Shown here: piece by piece, positions 7,614-15,991 of the stretch
How the letters are laid out: every line of letters starts with the position of its first letter
How positions within the stretch are numbered: the first letter of the stretch is position 1
Assembly (NCBI GenBank): GCA_963667505.2
Contig: OY763490.2
Coordinates: 3,038,001 to 3,102,000, forward strand
Source: Aldehydirespirator sp963667505
GTDB taxonomy: Bacteria > Actinomycetota > Acidimicrobiia > Acidimicrobiales > Aldehydirespiratoraceae
DNA length: 64,000 nucleotides
Reading direction: 5' to 3'
The notes under the pieces: generated by a model
The model's database searches: none
What the model saw: only the letters and a program-made list of their open reading frames with translations
What the model was told of the DNA's origin: nothing
Position numbers and translations under genes: made by a program

Positions 7614-8897
7614 TCAAGGCCCGATGACGGACACTCCCCCCAAGTAGGGGAGGAGCGCCTCGGGGACGGCCACCGAGCCGTCCGGCTGGCGGTACGTCTC
7701 GACCAGCGCGGCCCACACCCGGGGCACGGCCAGTCCCGACCCGTTGAGGCTGTGCACCATCCGGGTGCGGCCCCCGGCCGCCGGGCGGTAGCGGATGTTC
7801 GCCCGCCGAGCCTGGTAGTCGCGGCACCACGAAATGCTCGACACCTCCAGCCAGCGGTCCGCCCCAGGAGCGTAGGCCTCGATGTCGAAGGTGCGGGCCG
7901 AGGCCCCGCCAATGTCACCGGCGCACAGGTCGAGCACCCGGTGGGCCAACCCTAGGTCGATTATGGCCTGCTCGGCCCGGTCGAGGATCTCGGCGTGGAT
8001 GCCGGCGGCCTGCTCGGGAGTGCAGAACCCGTACAGCTCCACCTTGTCGAACTCGTGGACTCGCAGCAGCCCGCGGGTGTCGCGGCCCGCAGCGCCAGCC
8101 TCGCGACGGAAGCACGAGGTATGGCCCATCAGCCTCATCGGCAGGTCGGCCTCATCGACGATCTCGCCCTGGAGCATCGCGGTGAGCGGAACCTCGGCCG
8201 TCGGTATCGCCCACAGGTCGTCGCGCTCGAGGTGGTAGGCGTCGTCAGCGAACTTGGGCAGGTATCCCCCACTGGTCATCACCTCGGTCCGCACAAGCGT
8301 GGGCGGCCTGATCTCCTCGTACAGGTCGCGGTTGCGATCCAGCCCGTAGTCGATCAGAGCCCGCACCAGGCGAGCCCCCAGCCCGCGGTACATGGCGAAC
8401 ATGGCGCCCGACATGCGCACCGCCCGGTCGATGTCGAGGATGCCGAGCTCGGTGCCGATGTCCCAGTGCGGCACCCGCTGGTGCCCGCCGTAGGAGTCCG
8501 GGTCGTAGCCGACGGTTCGCAGCACCACGTTGTCGTCGGGGCCCGAGCCGTCGGGGCAGTCCTCGGCGGGCAGGTTGGGCACGAACAGCAGGATCCGGCG
8601 GATCCACTCCCCGAGTTGGTCGGCCTCGGCCGACAGCTCCTCGATGCGGGCGCTCAACTCGCGGCTGCGAGCCCGCAGGCCGTCGGCCTCGGCGGCTCTG
8701 CCGTCACGGTGGAGAGCCCCGACCTCCGCTGAGATCCGCTTCACCTCCGCCCTCAGGCCGTCGGCCTCGGCGGCCACGGTCCGCCGCCGCTGGTCGTGGA
8801 CGACGACTTGGTCGAGCGGCTCGGTCGGTTCGCCGCGGCGGGCCAATGCGGCCTTCACCCTGTCGGGCTCGGCCCTCAACTGGCGCAGATCGAGCAC
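7614..8897 (-). CDS. serS: serine--tRNA ligase
   Basis: Class II aminoacyl-tRNA synthetase charging tRNA-Ser (and tRNA-Sec). It has 427 residues, the usual length. The N-terminal about 110 residues form the long antiparallel coiled-coil that reads the tRNA variable arm. The catalytic core shows class II motif 2 (SCFRREAGAAGRDTRGLLR) and motif 3 (NGSGLAVPRVWAALVE), plus TAEVPLTAM in the serine site. The start is GTG 8897 (VLDLRQLR). No T-box-like leader is apparent upstream. Confidence 0.97.
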   Translation of the reverse strand: MLDLRQLRAEPDRVKAALARRGEPTEPLDQVVVHDQRRRTVAAEADGLRAEVKRISAEVGALHRDGRAAEADGLRARSRELSARIEELSAEADQLGEWIRRILLFVPNLPAEDCPDGSGPDDNVVLRTVGYDPDSYGGHQRVPHWDIGTELGILDIDRAVRMSGAMFAMYRGLGARLVRALIDYGLDRNRDLYEEIRPPTLVRTEVMTSGGYLPKFADDAYHLERDDLWAIPTAEVPLTAMLQGEIVDEADLPMRLMGHTSCFRREAGAAGRDTRGLLRVHEFDKVELYGFCTPEQAAGIHAEILDRAEQAIIDLGLAHRVLDLCAGDIGGASARTFDIEAYAPGADRWLEVSSISWCRDYQARRANIRYRPAAGGRTRMVHSLNGSGLAVPRVWAALVETYRQPDGSVAVPEALLPYLGGVSVIGP

Positions 8898-9160
8898 CCT
8901 CCGACGGTATCTGCTAAACTCTCATACGCGGGGCCGTTGACGTCTGCCAGGCCCGATCCGGCCGAAGCCGACGGTTGAGTCTTCACGCGTGGAGCCCTCG
9001 AAAGCCTCACGGGCGAAGTCGTTGAGCCTCGGTCCGCGCCGAAAGCCACGCGGCCGACTAGGCATCCGAACTTGTCCTCAGGTTATGGTCAGCCTGTGGA
9101 TATCCGTCGGGAAACGGGCTTTCACCCCACACAAATGACGTAAACTGACTGAGAAATGAA

Positions 9161-10687
9161 ATGAAACGAGCCAAGTACCTACCAACCGACCGAGAGCGGC
9201 GCGTCCTCGACCATGTCGAGAATCCCCGCTACGACCGACAGATCGTAAACGGGCTGGACCCGTTCATCAACGACTCCGCGCCGGACGACATGCGCGGCTT
9301 CTACACCCCCGTGGAGCTGTCCAGCCTGAGACAGATCAAAGGGACCGACCGAGACGTCGAGGCCCGAATGCCGGTCAAGATCACCCGCCACTACTTCCAG
9401 ATGGCCCGCAGCAGCCCGGCCCTCCAGAGGCTGGTCAAGGCCTCCCCGGACGAGACCGGGAACCTCGAGGGCGACGAGGATCCCGCCGGCCAGCTCGACT
9501 ACAGCCCCGTCGAGGGGCTGCTGCACAAGTACGAGATGGCGCTCCTGTACGTCATCTCCACCTGCTCGGCCCACTGCCGGTTCTGCTACCGGGAGGAGCT
9601 GATCGCCCGCAAGGACATCGCCCGGGCCGACGGCACCGTCAAGAAGAAGGGCCTCGCCCAGCTCTCCGAGGTCACCGACTACATCCGCTCCCACAACGCC
9701 GCGGTCGAGGCCAACGGCGGCAAGCACCCCGAGACCGGTCGGCCCAAGCTGCGCGAGATCCTGTTGTCGGGCGGCGATCCGATGGTGCTGCCCAACTCGA
9801 AGCTGGCCGGCTGGTTCACCGCCCTGGCCGAGGCAGGCGCCGAGGTCATCAGGGTGGGCACCAAGGAGCTGGCCTTCCATCCCGACCGTTTCGACGACGC
9901 CTTCCTGGCGACGGTGGACCGCTTCCACGAGGTCTACCCCGACGTGGCCCTGCGGCTGATGGTGCACTTCAACCATCCCGACGAGCTGCTGGCCGCCGAC
10001 GCCGACGGCGGCTACGTCACCGGCGACAACGGCCAGTACCAGTGGAATCCCAGCGTCCGCCGGGCCGTGGACGCGGTGGTGTCGCGAGGCTGGATCAGCG
10101 TCGAGAACCAGTCCCCGATCATCCGGGGCGTCAACGACGACGCCGACGCGCTGCGCATCCTGCAGCGCACCCTGAAAGCGGCCGGGATCGAGAACCACTA
10201 CTTCTTCGGCGGGCGCAACATCGTGGCCTACAAGGCGTTCAACGTGCCCATCGAGACGGCCTGGCGCATCCTCAACGAGTCCCAGCAGGGACTGTCGGGT
10301 GTGGAGGCCCACGCGCGGCTGGCGTGCGTCCACTTCAAGGGCAAGACCGAGGTGGCCGCAGTCACCGACGAGCCGATCCCGGGCCTGCCCGGCGCCGAGA
10401 ACGGCGTGGTGATCTTCAAGGTGCTGCGCAGCCCAGGAGACGCCGCCGACCGGGGCAAGGTCACCATCGTCGGGCGCAACCCCGAGGCCCTGTGGTTCGA
10501 CGACTACGAGGACCGGGTTCTCATCGACGAGGCCGGCCTCTTCAACTTCCGCCGTCCGTCCGCGGCGCGCATCGCCGCGGCTCGCAGCGCCTCAGGCCAA
10601 GCAGGCCCGACGCGCCGCACCCCGGCCGAACGACACCGCGACGAGGAGATCCACAGACACCGCACCACCCCCCAACCCCAAGCCTGA
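9161..10687 (+). CDS. KamA-family radical SAM aminomutase-like protein
   Basis: A radical SAM enzyme of the lysine/glutamate 2,3-aminomutase family. The [4Fe-4S] motif C-x3-C-x2-C is at C135, C139 and C142 (STCSAHCRFCYR), and the SAM-binding LSGGDP is at about 202-207. A HFKGKTEV segment in the C-terminal third could supply the PLP lysine. Family members move an amino group between alpha and beta carbons of lysine or glutamate, or modify EF-P; the 508-aa length, a distinct N-terminus (about 110 residues before the barrel) and a low-complexity tail leave the substrate open. It stands alone: serS diverges and the sterol-methyltransferase gene converges (7-nt gap). A TAAACT element at 9141-9146 could be its -10 box. 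The 263-nt region upstream shows no other feature. Confidence 0.75.
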   Translation: MKRAKYLPTDRERRVLDHVENPRYDRQIVNGLDPFINDSAPDDMRGFYTPVELSSLRQIKGTDRDVEARMPVKITRHYFQMARSSPALQRLVKASPDETGNLEGDEDPAGQLDYSPVEGLLHKYEMALLYVISTCSAHCRFCYREELIARKDIARADGTVKKKGLAQLSEVTDYIRSHNAAVEANGGKHPETGRPKLREILLSGGDPMVLPNSKLAGWFTALAEAGAEVIRVGTKELAFHPDRFDDAFLATVDRFHEVYPDVALRLMVHFNHPDELLAADADGGYVTGDNGQYQWNPSVRRAVDAVVSRGWISVENQSPIIRGVNDDADALRILQRTLKAAGIENHYFFGGRNIVAYKAFNVPIETAWRILNESQQGLSGVEAHARLACVHFKGKTEVAAVTDEPIPGLPGAENGVVIFKVLRSPGDAADRGKVTIVGRNPEALWFDDYEDRVLIDEAGLFNFRRPSAARIAAARSASGQAGPTRRTPAERHRDEEIHRHRTTPQPQA

Positions 10688-10694
10688 GCAGACC

Positions 10695-11738
10695 CTAAAG
10701 GGGCTTGCGGGCCAGGAAGCAGTACAGGGGGGTGAAGATTCCGGACTTGCCGCCGGCGACATAGGCGCTGGCGGTCTGTTCCAGCATGTCGAGGACGTCG
10801 GAGGACCCCTTCGGGGAGACTCGCAGCATCTCGGCCAGCCTGAATGCCCCGATCGACGCCCAGCGGCCCAGGGGAACCCCAAGCAGATTGTTGCCGAACA
10901 TCTTCCACCGCGGCTCCAGGGGCAGATACCACGGCGTGGTCGGACCGTCGCCCCCGACGGCTCGATCGATGCCCTCTATGAGCTCGAATCCGGCCGTCTC
11001 GAGCGCTCGGTCCACTTCGTCGAACGTGGCGATCTCCTTGAGCGCGATGCCGTGCATCAGGTCCTGCTTCATGGCCTGATGCTGGTCGTCGTCGGGATCG
11101 AACTTGTCCGTCATGCACATCTCCTGGCCCCAGAAGAGGGCTCCCGGCTTGAGCACTCGGTGGATCTCGGCGAACGCGGCCACCTTGTCGGGCGCATGGC
11201 ATGTCGATTCGATGGCGTAGCCGCGGTCGAAGGTGCCGTCGGCCACCGACGACATGTCCATGAAGCTGCACATCAGGTAGTCGACCATGTGGTCGACGCC
11301 GGCCTCCGCGTTCAGCGCCTTCGCCTTCTCCATCTGGATCTCGTTGATGTTGACCCCGACGACCCTCACACCGGCCTCCGCGACGACTCGGCGCATCGGG
11401 CCGCCTATCCCGCAGCCGACATCGACCACCGTCATGTGTTCGCGCAGATCCAGCTTCTCGATCATCAGCCGCTGATGCCGGGTCTTGGAGTCCACCAGGC
11501 TCTCGCCGGGCGCCAGCGGCGCGAAGTGCAGGGACTCGCCCCAGCCGAATATCATCACCTCGCTGCTGATGTCGTAGTACTCCTTGACGGTGTCGGTGTG
11601 GTCGTAGCCGGCCGCGCCACCATCCCGCCCAGACGCCCGGTCGAGCCAGCCGTCGAAACGCTGCAGGCGACGAGCGACTCCTCCACCGACCCGGTCCGCG
11701 GCCCTCATCCCGCGGAACAGTCTCAACGGATTGGGCAT
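10695..11738 (-). CDS. sterol C-24 methyltransferase (SMT/Erg6) homologue
   Basis: A 347-residue SAM methyltransferase that resembles eukaryotic sterol C24-methyltransferase along its full length. Shared blocks: FGWGESLHFAP with GESL (sterol-binding region I, yeast YGWGSSFHF), the SAM motif DVGCGIGGPMRRV, YAIESTCHAPDK (region II, the SMT hallmark), EIHRVLKPG, MTDKFD, PWYLPLEPRWK and a C-terminal SMT_C-like end with SPKGSSDVLDMLEQ, VAGGKSGIFTP and FLARKPL. Region I has VMI in place of the usual aromatic YE. The family methylates C24 of sterol side chains using SAM; a related lipid cannot be excluded. The ATG overlaps the ctaG stop by one base (TGATG), so it is translationally coupled as the last gene of the cytochrome oxidase string. 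Confidence 0.82.
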   Translation of the reverse strand: MPNPLRLFRGMRAADRVGGGVARRLQRFDGWLDRASGRDGGAAGYDHTDTVKEYYDISSEVMIFGWGESLHFAPLAPGESLVDSKTRHQRLMIEKLDLREHMTVVDVGCGIGGPMRRVVAEAGVRVVGVNINEIQMEKAKALNAEAGVDHMVDYLMCSFMDMSSVADGTFDRGYAIESTCHAPDKVAAFAEIHRVLKPGALFWGQEMCMTDKFDPDDDQHQAMKQDLMHGIALKEIATFDEVDRALETAGFELIEGIDRAVGGDGPTTPWYLPLEPRWKMFGNNLLGVPLGRWASIGAFRLAEMLRVSPKGSSDVLDMLEQTASAYVAGGKSGIFTPLYCFLARKPL

Positions 11739-12655
11739 CAGGACTCCGCCTCCAGACGGGGTTCGGCCGGCGGGGGGCCGAGGCGTTCGAACTCGGCCTC
11801 CACGTCCGCGGTGGTGAGCGTGTCGGCCACGAACCGCCGACGGCGCTCGGCCGCGTCGGCGCGACGCTGCGCGGCCGAGAAGCGGAAGAACCGCACCGCG
11901 ATCAGGGTCCACAGGTAGAGGCCGCCCAGCACCTTCATCACCGCTCCCGCGGCCTGCTGGTCGGTGGCCACCGAGATGCCCCACAGCCTCTGGGCGTGGT
12001 CGTAGACGGGGTACACCGACCCTTCTGCGAAGGTGAGCCAGGCGGCCGGCACGGTGGGCACGATCGACATGGCGAACAGGTACACCATCTTGGCCGGCTC
12101 CGACAGCTGCAGCTCTCGCAGCGGCCCGACCAACGGCGTCCACATGGCCAGCGCGCTGGCGAACATCAGCAGGTGCATCGAGTAGTGGAACGGTCCGCTG
12201 CGCACCGACAGCTCCACCAGCGCGTTCCAGTGCATCAGGCCCTGCAGGGCGTTGAACGCCACGCCGGCCACCAGCGGATGCACCAGGCGGCGGATCACCC
12301 GGGCCGAGCGCGAGCCGTCGGCCACGATGAGGCGGGCCAGCCACTCGGGAACGGCCATCAGCAGCAGCGGCGGCACCACGAAGCTGATGAGCAGGTGCTG
12401 CACCATGTGCACCGAGTACAGGTACTCCTCGGCGATGTCGTGCATGGGCCAGTCGGCCGACACCCACAGCAGGACCGTGGCGGCCACGAAGCACAGCCGC
12501 TGGCGCGGCGTCACCGCGGCGACGCCCGCACCGGCGGCGACGGGGGCGACCACCCGCACCACGTAGAAGCCGAGGCCGACCACCAAGGCCACCATCAGCC
12601 ACACCTCGGGATGGAACTGGTAGCGCCAGGCGTCGGTGGCGGCCAGCAGGCCCAT
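11738..12655 (-). CDS. ctaG: CtaG-type cytochrome c oxidase assembly factor
   Basis: A polytopic membrane protein (about seven hydrophobic segments, 305 aa) of the caa3_CtaG family, needed for assembly of the copper centres of caa3 oxidase in Bacillus. Family features are a HPEVW near the N-terminus, the SADWPMHDIAEEYLYSVHM-QHLL block with several histidines, a MHWNALVE and YSMHLLMF pair, and a basic C-terminal tail. It lies 41 nt after ctaF and is followed without a gap by the SMT-like gene. It is a different family from the Cox11-type protein that shares the name ctaG. Confidence 0.88.
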   Translation of the reverse strand: MGLLAATDAWRYQFHPEVWLMVALVVGLGFYVVRVVAPVAAGAGVAAVTPRQRLCFVAATVLLWVSADWPMHDIAEEYLYSVHMVQHLLISFVVPPLLLMAVPEWLARLIVADGSRSARVIRRLVHPLVAGVAFNALQGLMHWNALVELSVRSGPFHYSMHLLMFASALAMWTPLVGPLRELQLSEPAKMVYLFAMSIVPTVPAAWLTFAEGSVYPVYDHAQRLWGISVATDQQAAGAVMKVLGGLYLWTLIAVRFFRFSAAQRRADAAERRRRFVADTLTTADVEAEFERLGPPPAEPRLEAES

Positions 12656-12696
12656 CGGTCAGGACCAGCCGTCAGCCGCGGCCAGCGCGCCCACGG

Positions 12697-13059
12697 CTAG
12701 ACCCAGAACTCGAACACGGTGAGCGTCACCAGGTACACGCCGACAGCCAGGATGAGCCCGGCGGAGAACATCCGGCCGAACAGCTTGCTGTCGAAGCGCA
12801 GGTGCATGAACCAGGTAGCCACCAAGTAGAACTTCACGATCATCATGAAGATCAGCGACGGCACCAGCAACGCGCCCCAGTCGAGCACCGTCTCGAAGTA
12901 GGTGAACACCTCCAGCCCGGTGACCACCGCCAGCACGACGGCGATCTTGACGTAGGCCCAGTCCGAGGGATGGTCGTGGCCCTCGTCGTGCTCGCCGGAG
13001 GAGTGCTCGTCGTGCGCCGCGGCGGACTCGGTGTGCTCGGAGACGGCTGTGTCGCTCAT
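12697..13059 (-). CDS. ctaF: cytochrome c oxidase subunit IV (bacterial type)
   Basis: A 120-residue protein with a His/Glu-rich cytosolic N-terminus (about 35 residues) and three membrane segments containing the subunit IV signature FMMIVKFYLVATWFMHLRFD. It is the small non-catalytic subunit (COX4_pro family) of the caa3/cbb-like oxidase. The ATG at 13059 overlaps the stop of a 26-codon leader ORF that is built from repeats of this gene's own start sequence. A second, unrelated subunit-IV-like gene sits upstream of ctaC. Confidence 0.88.
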   Translation of the reverse strand: MSDTAVSEHTESAAAHDEHSSGEHDEGHDHPSDWAYVKIAVVLAVVTGLEVFTYFETVLDWGALLVPSLIFMMIVKFYLVATWFMHLRFDSKLFGRMFSAGLILAVGVYLVTLTVFEFWV

Positions 13060-13136
13060 AGGAGGGGGTCGCTCATGGGGGCGGGAGCTGGGTCGCTCAT
13101 GGGGGCTATGTCGCTTCCGGGGGCTGGGTCGCTCAT
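13056..13136 (-). CDS. 26-codon leader ORF made of repeated ctaF start sites
   Basis: Between ctaE and ctaF the motif ATGAGCGAC (the first three codons of ctaF, M-S-D) occurs three extra times. The first copy, 5 nt after the ctaE stop, opens a frame that stays open through copies two and three (spacing 36 and 24 nt, both in frame) and reads MSDPAP-like repeats, then ends in a TGA that overlaps the ctaF ATG (ATGA). It could be translated and couple ctaE to ctaF, or it may only be a by-product of tandem duplication of a ribosome-binding/start region. Too short to infer a protein function. Confidence 0.5.
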   Translation of the reverse strand: MSDPAPGSDIAPMSDPAPAPMSDPLL

Positions 13137-13141
13137 GGGGA

Positions 13142-13771
13142 TCAGTCGGCCGGGATCAGGTAGATCACCGTGAAGATGAAGATCCACACGATGTCCACGA
13201 AGTGCCAGTAGAGCCCGACTATCTCCACCGTCTCGGCGTTGCGCTGCGTCAACCGTCCCTTCACCGAGGCGACGTACAGCGACATGAGCATGACGATGCC
13301 GAGGCTCACATGCACCCCGTGGAAGCCGGTGAGGGTGAAGAAGGCGCTGCTGGCCGGGTTGGTGGTGAAGGCCACGCCCTCCCGGACGAAGCTCGTGAAC
13401 TCATACACCTGCCCGCCTATGAACACTGCGCCGAGCAACGCAGTGGCCAGCAGCCAGGTGCGGCCGGCCTCGGGCTCGCCCCGCGACACTGCCGACAGGG
13501 CCAGCACCATCGTGAGCGAGCTCATCAACAGCACGAAGGAGCTCACCGACGTGAACGGAATGTCGAACACGTCGGTGGGGAGTGTTCGGCCGTTGCCTCG
13601 GGTCTTGTAGAGCAGGTAGGTGGAGATCAGGCCGCCGAACAGCAGGCACTCCGAGCCTAGGAACACCCACATGGCCAGCTTGGTGTGCGACAGTCCCGTT
13701 GTGGTGGCGTGGGGGTCGTGGCCGTGGTCGGCTTCGTGTGTCTCGTCCACGGCCAAGGTCTCGGCGCTCAT
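13142..13771 (-). CDS. ctaE: cytochrome c oxidase subunit III
   Basis: A 209-residue subunit III of haem-copper oxidase with five to six membrane segments. Signature parts are KLAMWVFLGSECLLFGGL, the TLTGFHGVHVSLG histidine block and LYWHFVDIVWIFIF at the C-terminus. It stabilises the catalytic core of the caa3 oxidase. ATG 13771 (MSAETLAVDE) is chosen: a longer in-frame form from GTG 13939 would add 56 residues encoded entirely by a dispersed repeat and 30-bp tandem repeats, rich in Arg and Pro and unlike any subunit III N-terminus. Gap to ctaD is 202 nt, all repeat-derived. Confidence 0.92.
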   Translation of the reverse strand: MSAETLAVDETHEADHGHDPHATTTGLSHTKLAMWVFLGSECLLFGGLISTYLLYKTRGNGRTLPTDVFDIPFTSVSSFVLLMSSLTMVLALSAVSRGEPEAGRTWLLATALLGAVFIGGQVYEFTSFVREGVAFTTNPASSAFFTLTGFHGVHVSLGIVMLMSLYVASVKGRLTQRNAETVEIVGLYWHFVDIVWIFIFTVIYLIPAD

Positions 13772-13870
13772 CGGCCGCCGACTCCGTTGACTAGGCACCT
13801 CCGGCCGCCGACTCCGTTGACTAGGCACCTCCGGCCGCCGACTCCGTTGTCTCGGCGCCTCCGGCCGCCG
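13771..13870. repeat. 30-bp tandem repeat abutting the ctaE start
   Basis: Three 30-bp units (13771-13800, 13801-13830, 13831-13860, the last slightly diverged) and a 10-bp partial copy. The unit ends exactly where the ctaE start codon begins. Because 30 is a multiple of three, the ctaE frame stays open through the array and would encode a repeated RRPEVPSQRS decapeptide if translated. No spacers, so this is not a CRISPR array. Confidence 0.9.
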
Positions 13871-13886
13871 GGGCCTGTCACCGATG

Positions 13887-13939
13887 CCGTTCGGCCGGCG
13901 GGCTGGCGCCCACCTCCGGCCGCCCGGCCTCGGCGCCAC
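13887..13939 (-). repeat. dispersed 53-bp repeat, copy A (before ctaE)
   Basis: Read on the minus strand, this 53-bp element matches 47795-47847 (plus strand) at 49 of 53 positions. Both copies begin with a start codon (GTG here), stay open in the same frame (reading MA-x-RP-x-GRRWA-x-ARRPNG) and point towards a respiratory membrane-protein gene whose start lies 110-150 nt further on in the same frame. Confidence 0.85.
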
Positions 13940-13973
13940 CCGGCGGCCTGGTGGATCGTGCCCGCGTCTCCGC

Positions 13974-15977
13974 TCATGGTTGGTCGTCCTCGGTTGCAGT
14001 GTTGCCTGAGGTGGAATCCGCGGCGTCCTGGTCTTGATCGTCTTCGTGGTGGTTTTGGGTGGCGTCGGGGTCGTCTACCGGTTCTAGGGCCCATGAGTAG
14101 AGGGACCAGAGCACTAAGACTGCGCCGGCAAGGGCTAGCCATAGGTTGAAGATGAGGCCGTAGCCGATGAGTGGCAGGCCCACCGCCACCGCCAGCGGCC
14201 AGAAGGACGGCGACGGCAGGTGCACGCCGGTGGCCTCGCCGGTCTGGGCGGCCTCCTCGGCGGTGGCCACCCGCACCACCCTGCCCTCGTCGTCCTCCGC
14301 GTACTTGGTGTGCCACCACTCGTCGCGGCCGTGCACCTGGGGCACCGTGTCGAAGTTGTGGACCGGCACCGGCGACGGGATCGACCATTCGAGGCTGCGG
14401 GCGTCCCAGGGATCGGGGCCGGGCGCAGGCAGGTGGGGGGCGTCGCGCTTGGACTTCACCACGTTGAACATGAAGATCAGCACGCTCACTGCGATCAGCA
14501 GCGAGCCGACGGTGGCCGCCATGTTCCAGAACTCGAACCCGTAGCCCCGCGCGTAGGTGTCGATGCGACGCGACATGCCTTGGAGGCCCAGGATGTGCAT
14601 CGGGCCGAAGGTGAGATTGAAGCCCACCAGCATGATCCAGAAGTTCCAGTTGCCGAGCCGCTCGTTGAGGAAGTGGCCCCACACCTTGGGCCACCAGAAG
14701 TACAGGCCGGCGAACAGGCCGAGCACGCCGCCGCCGAAGATCACATAGTGGAAGTGGGCCACGATGTAGTAGGTGTCGGTCTGCTGGGTGTCGGCCGGCG
14801 CCACCGAGTGGGTGACGCCCGACAGGCCCCCGATGGTGAACATGGCCACCGTGGCCACCGCGAACTTCATGGCCACGGTGAAGTGCAGCTTGCCGCCCCA
14901 CATGGTGGCCAGCCAGTTGAGCACCTTCACCCCCGTGGGCACCGCGATGAACATCGTCGACAAAGAGAAGGCGGCCACCGAGATGGGGCCTATCCCAGAG
15001 ACGAACATGTGGTGGGCCCACACGCCCCAGCCCATGAAGCCGATGGCGATGCCGGAGAACACCATGAACTCGTAGCCGAACAGCGGCTTGCGGCTGAAGG
15101 TGGGGATCACCTCGGACACCACCCCGAAGGCGGGCAGGATGATGATGTACACCTCCGGATGGCCGAAGATCCAGAACAGGTGCTGCCACAGCAGCGGGTC
15201 GGCGCCGGCGTCGGGATTGAAGAACTGCGCGTCGAAGAGCCGGTCGAACATCAGCAGGAACAGCGCCACCGTGATCACCGGCAGCGCGAACAGCAGCAGG
15301 AACTGGGTGATGAGCAGCATCCAGGTGAGCACCGGCATGCGCATCAGGGTCATGCCCGGCGCCCGCATGTTGAGGCAGGTCACGATCAGGTTTATCGACG
15401 ACACCAGCGAGGCGATGCCGAGGATCTGCAGGCCGATGGCGTAGAAGTCCACGCCGTGGCTGGGCGAGAAGGCCACGCCGCTGTTGGGGGAGTAACAGAA
15501 CCAGCCGCAGTCGGCGCCGCCGCCGCCCACCATCCACGACGTGTTCAAGAAGATGGCGCCCGAGAGCCAGATCCAGAACGACAGCGCGTTGAGCCGGGGG
15601 AAGGCCACATCGCGGGCACCGATCTGCAATGGGATGAAGTAGTTCGCGAAGGCCGCGGCCAGCGGCATTATGAACAGGAACACCATGGTGACGCCATGCA
15701 TGGTGTACACCTGGTTGTAGACGTCGGCGCTGAGCACCAAGCCCTCCGGCGCGGCGAGCTGCAGACGGATCAGCAGGGCCTCCACGCCGCCGACCAGGAA
15801 GAAGAACATGGCCGAGACGCCGTAGAGGATCCCGATGCGCTTGTGGTCGACGGTACTGAGCCAGTCGCGCCATCCGCGTCCGCCCTGGGGCCGGGTGAAG
15901 ATCCCGAGGGGCCGCTCGACGTAGCGGGCCTCGTCGCCGGAGGTGAGGGCGAGGGGTTCCTTCTCGGTTATCGCCAT
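13974..15977 (-). CDS. ctaD: cytochrome c oxidase subunit I
   Basis: Catalytic subunit of a caa3-type (A-family) haem-copper oxidase that reduces O2 to water and pumps protons. It has 667 residues: twelve-helix core plus an extra C-terminal region with two further hydrophobic segments and an acidic His/Asp-rich tail. Ligands are all present: H94 (low-spin haem a), H274-P-E276-V-Y278 (CuB His, D-channel Glu, cross-linked Tyr), H323-H324 (CuB) and H409/H411 (haem a3 and haem a). ATG 15977 is 14 nt downstream of ctaC. Haem A comes from CtaB/CtaA encoded nearby. Confidence 0.97.
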   Translation of the reverse strand: MAITEKEPLALTSGDEARYVERPLGIFTRPQGGRGWRDWLSTVDHKRIGILYGVSAMFFFLVGGVEALLIRLQLAAPEGLVLSADVYNQVYTMHGVTMVFLFIMPLAAAFANYFIPLQIGARDVAFPRLNALSFWIWLSGAIFLNTSWMVGGGGADCGWFCYSPNSGVAFSPSHGVDFYAIGLQILGIASLVSSINLIVTCLNMRAPGMTLMRMPVLTWMLLITQFLLLFALPVITVALFLLMFDRLFDAQFFNPDAGADPLLWQHLFWIFGHPEVYIIILPAFGVVSEVIPTFSRKPLFGYEFMVFSGIAIGFMGWGVWAHHMFVSGIGPISVAAFSLSTMFIAVPTGVKVLNWLATMWGGKLHFTVAMKFAVATVAMFTIGGLSGVTHSVAPADTQQTDTYYIVAHFHYVIFGGGVLGLFAGLYFWWPKVWGHFLNERLGNWNFWIMLVGFNLTFGPMHILGLQGMSRRIDTYARGYGFEFWNMAATVGSLLIAVSVLIFMFNVVKSKRDAPHLPAPGPDPWDARSLEWSIPSPVPVHNFDTVPQVHGRDEWWHTKYAEDDEGRVVRVATAEEAAQTGEATGVHLPSPSFWPLAVAVGLPLIGYGLIFNLWLALAGAVLVLWSLYSWALEPVDDPDATQNHHEDDQDQDAADSTSGNTATEDDQP

Positions 15978-15991
15978 CGTCGATGTCCTCC

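Noticed and set aside
8898..9160. T-box or other riboswitch leader for serS
   Set aside because: No T-box sequence or specifier hairpin could be seen on the minus strand in this gap.
13771..13870. CRISPR-like array
   Set aside because: 30-bp units are directly tandem without spacers and no cas genes are present; the same holds for 50861-50980.
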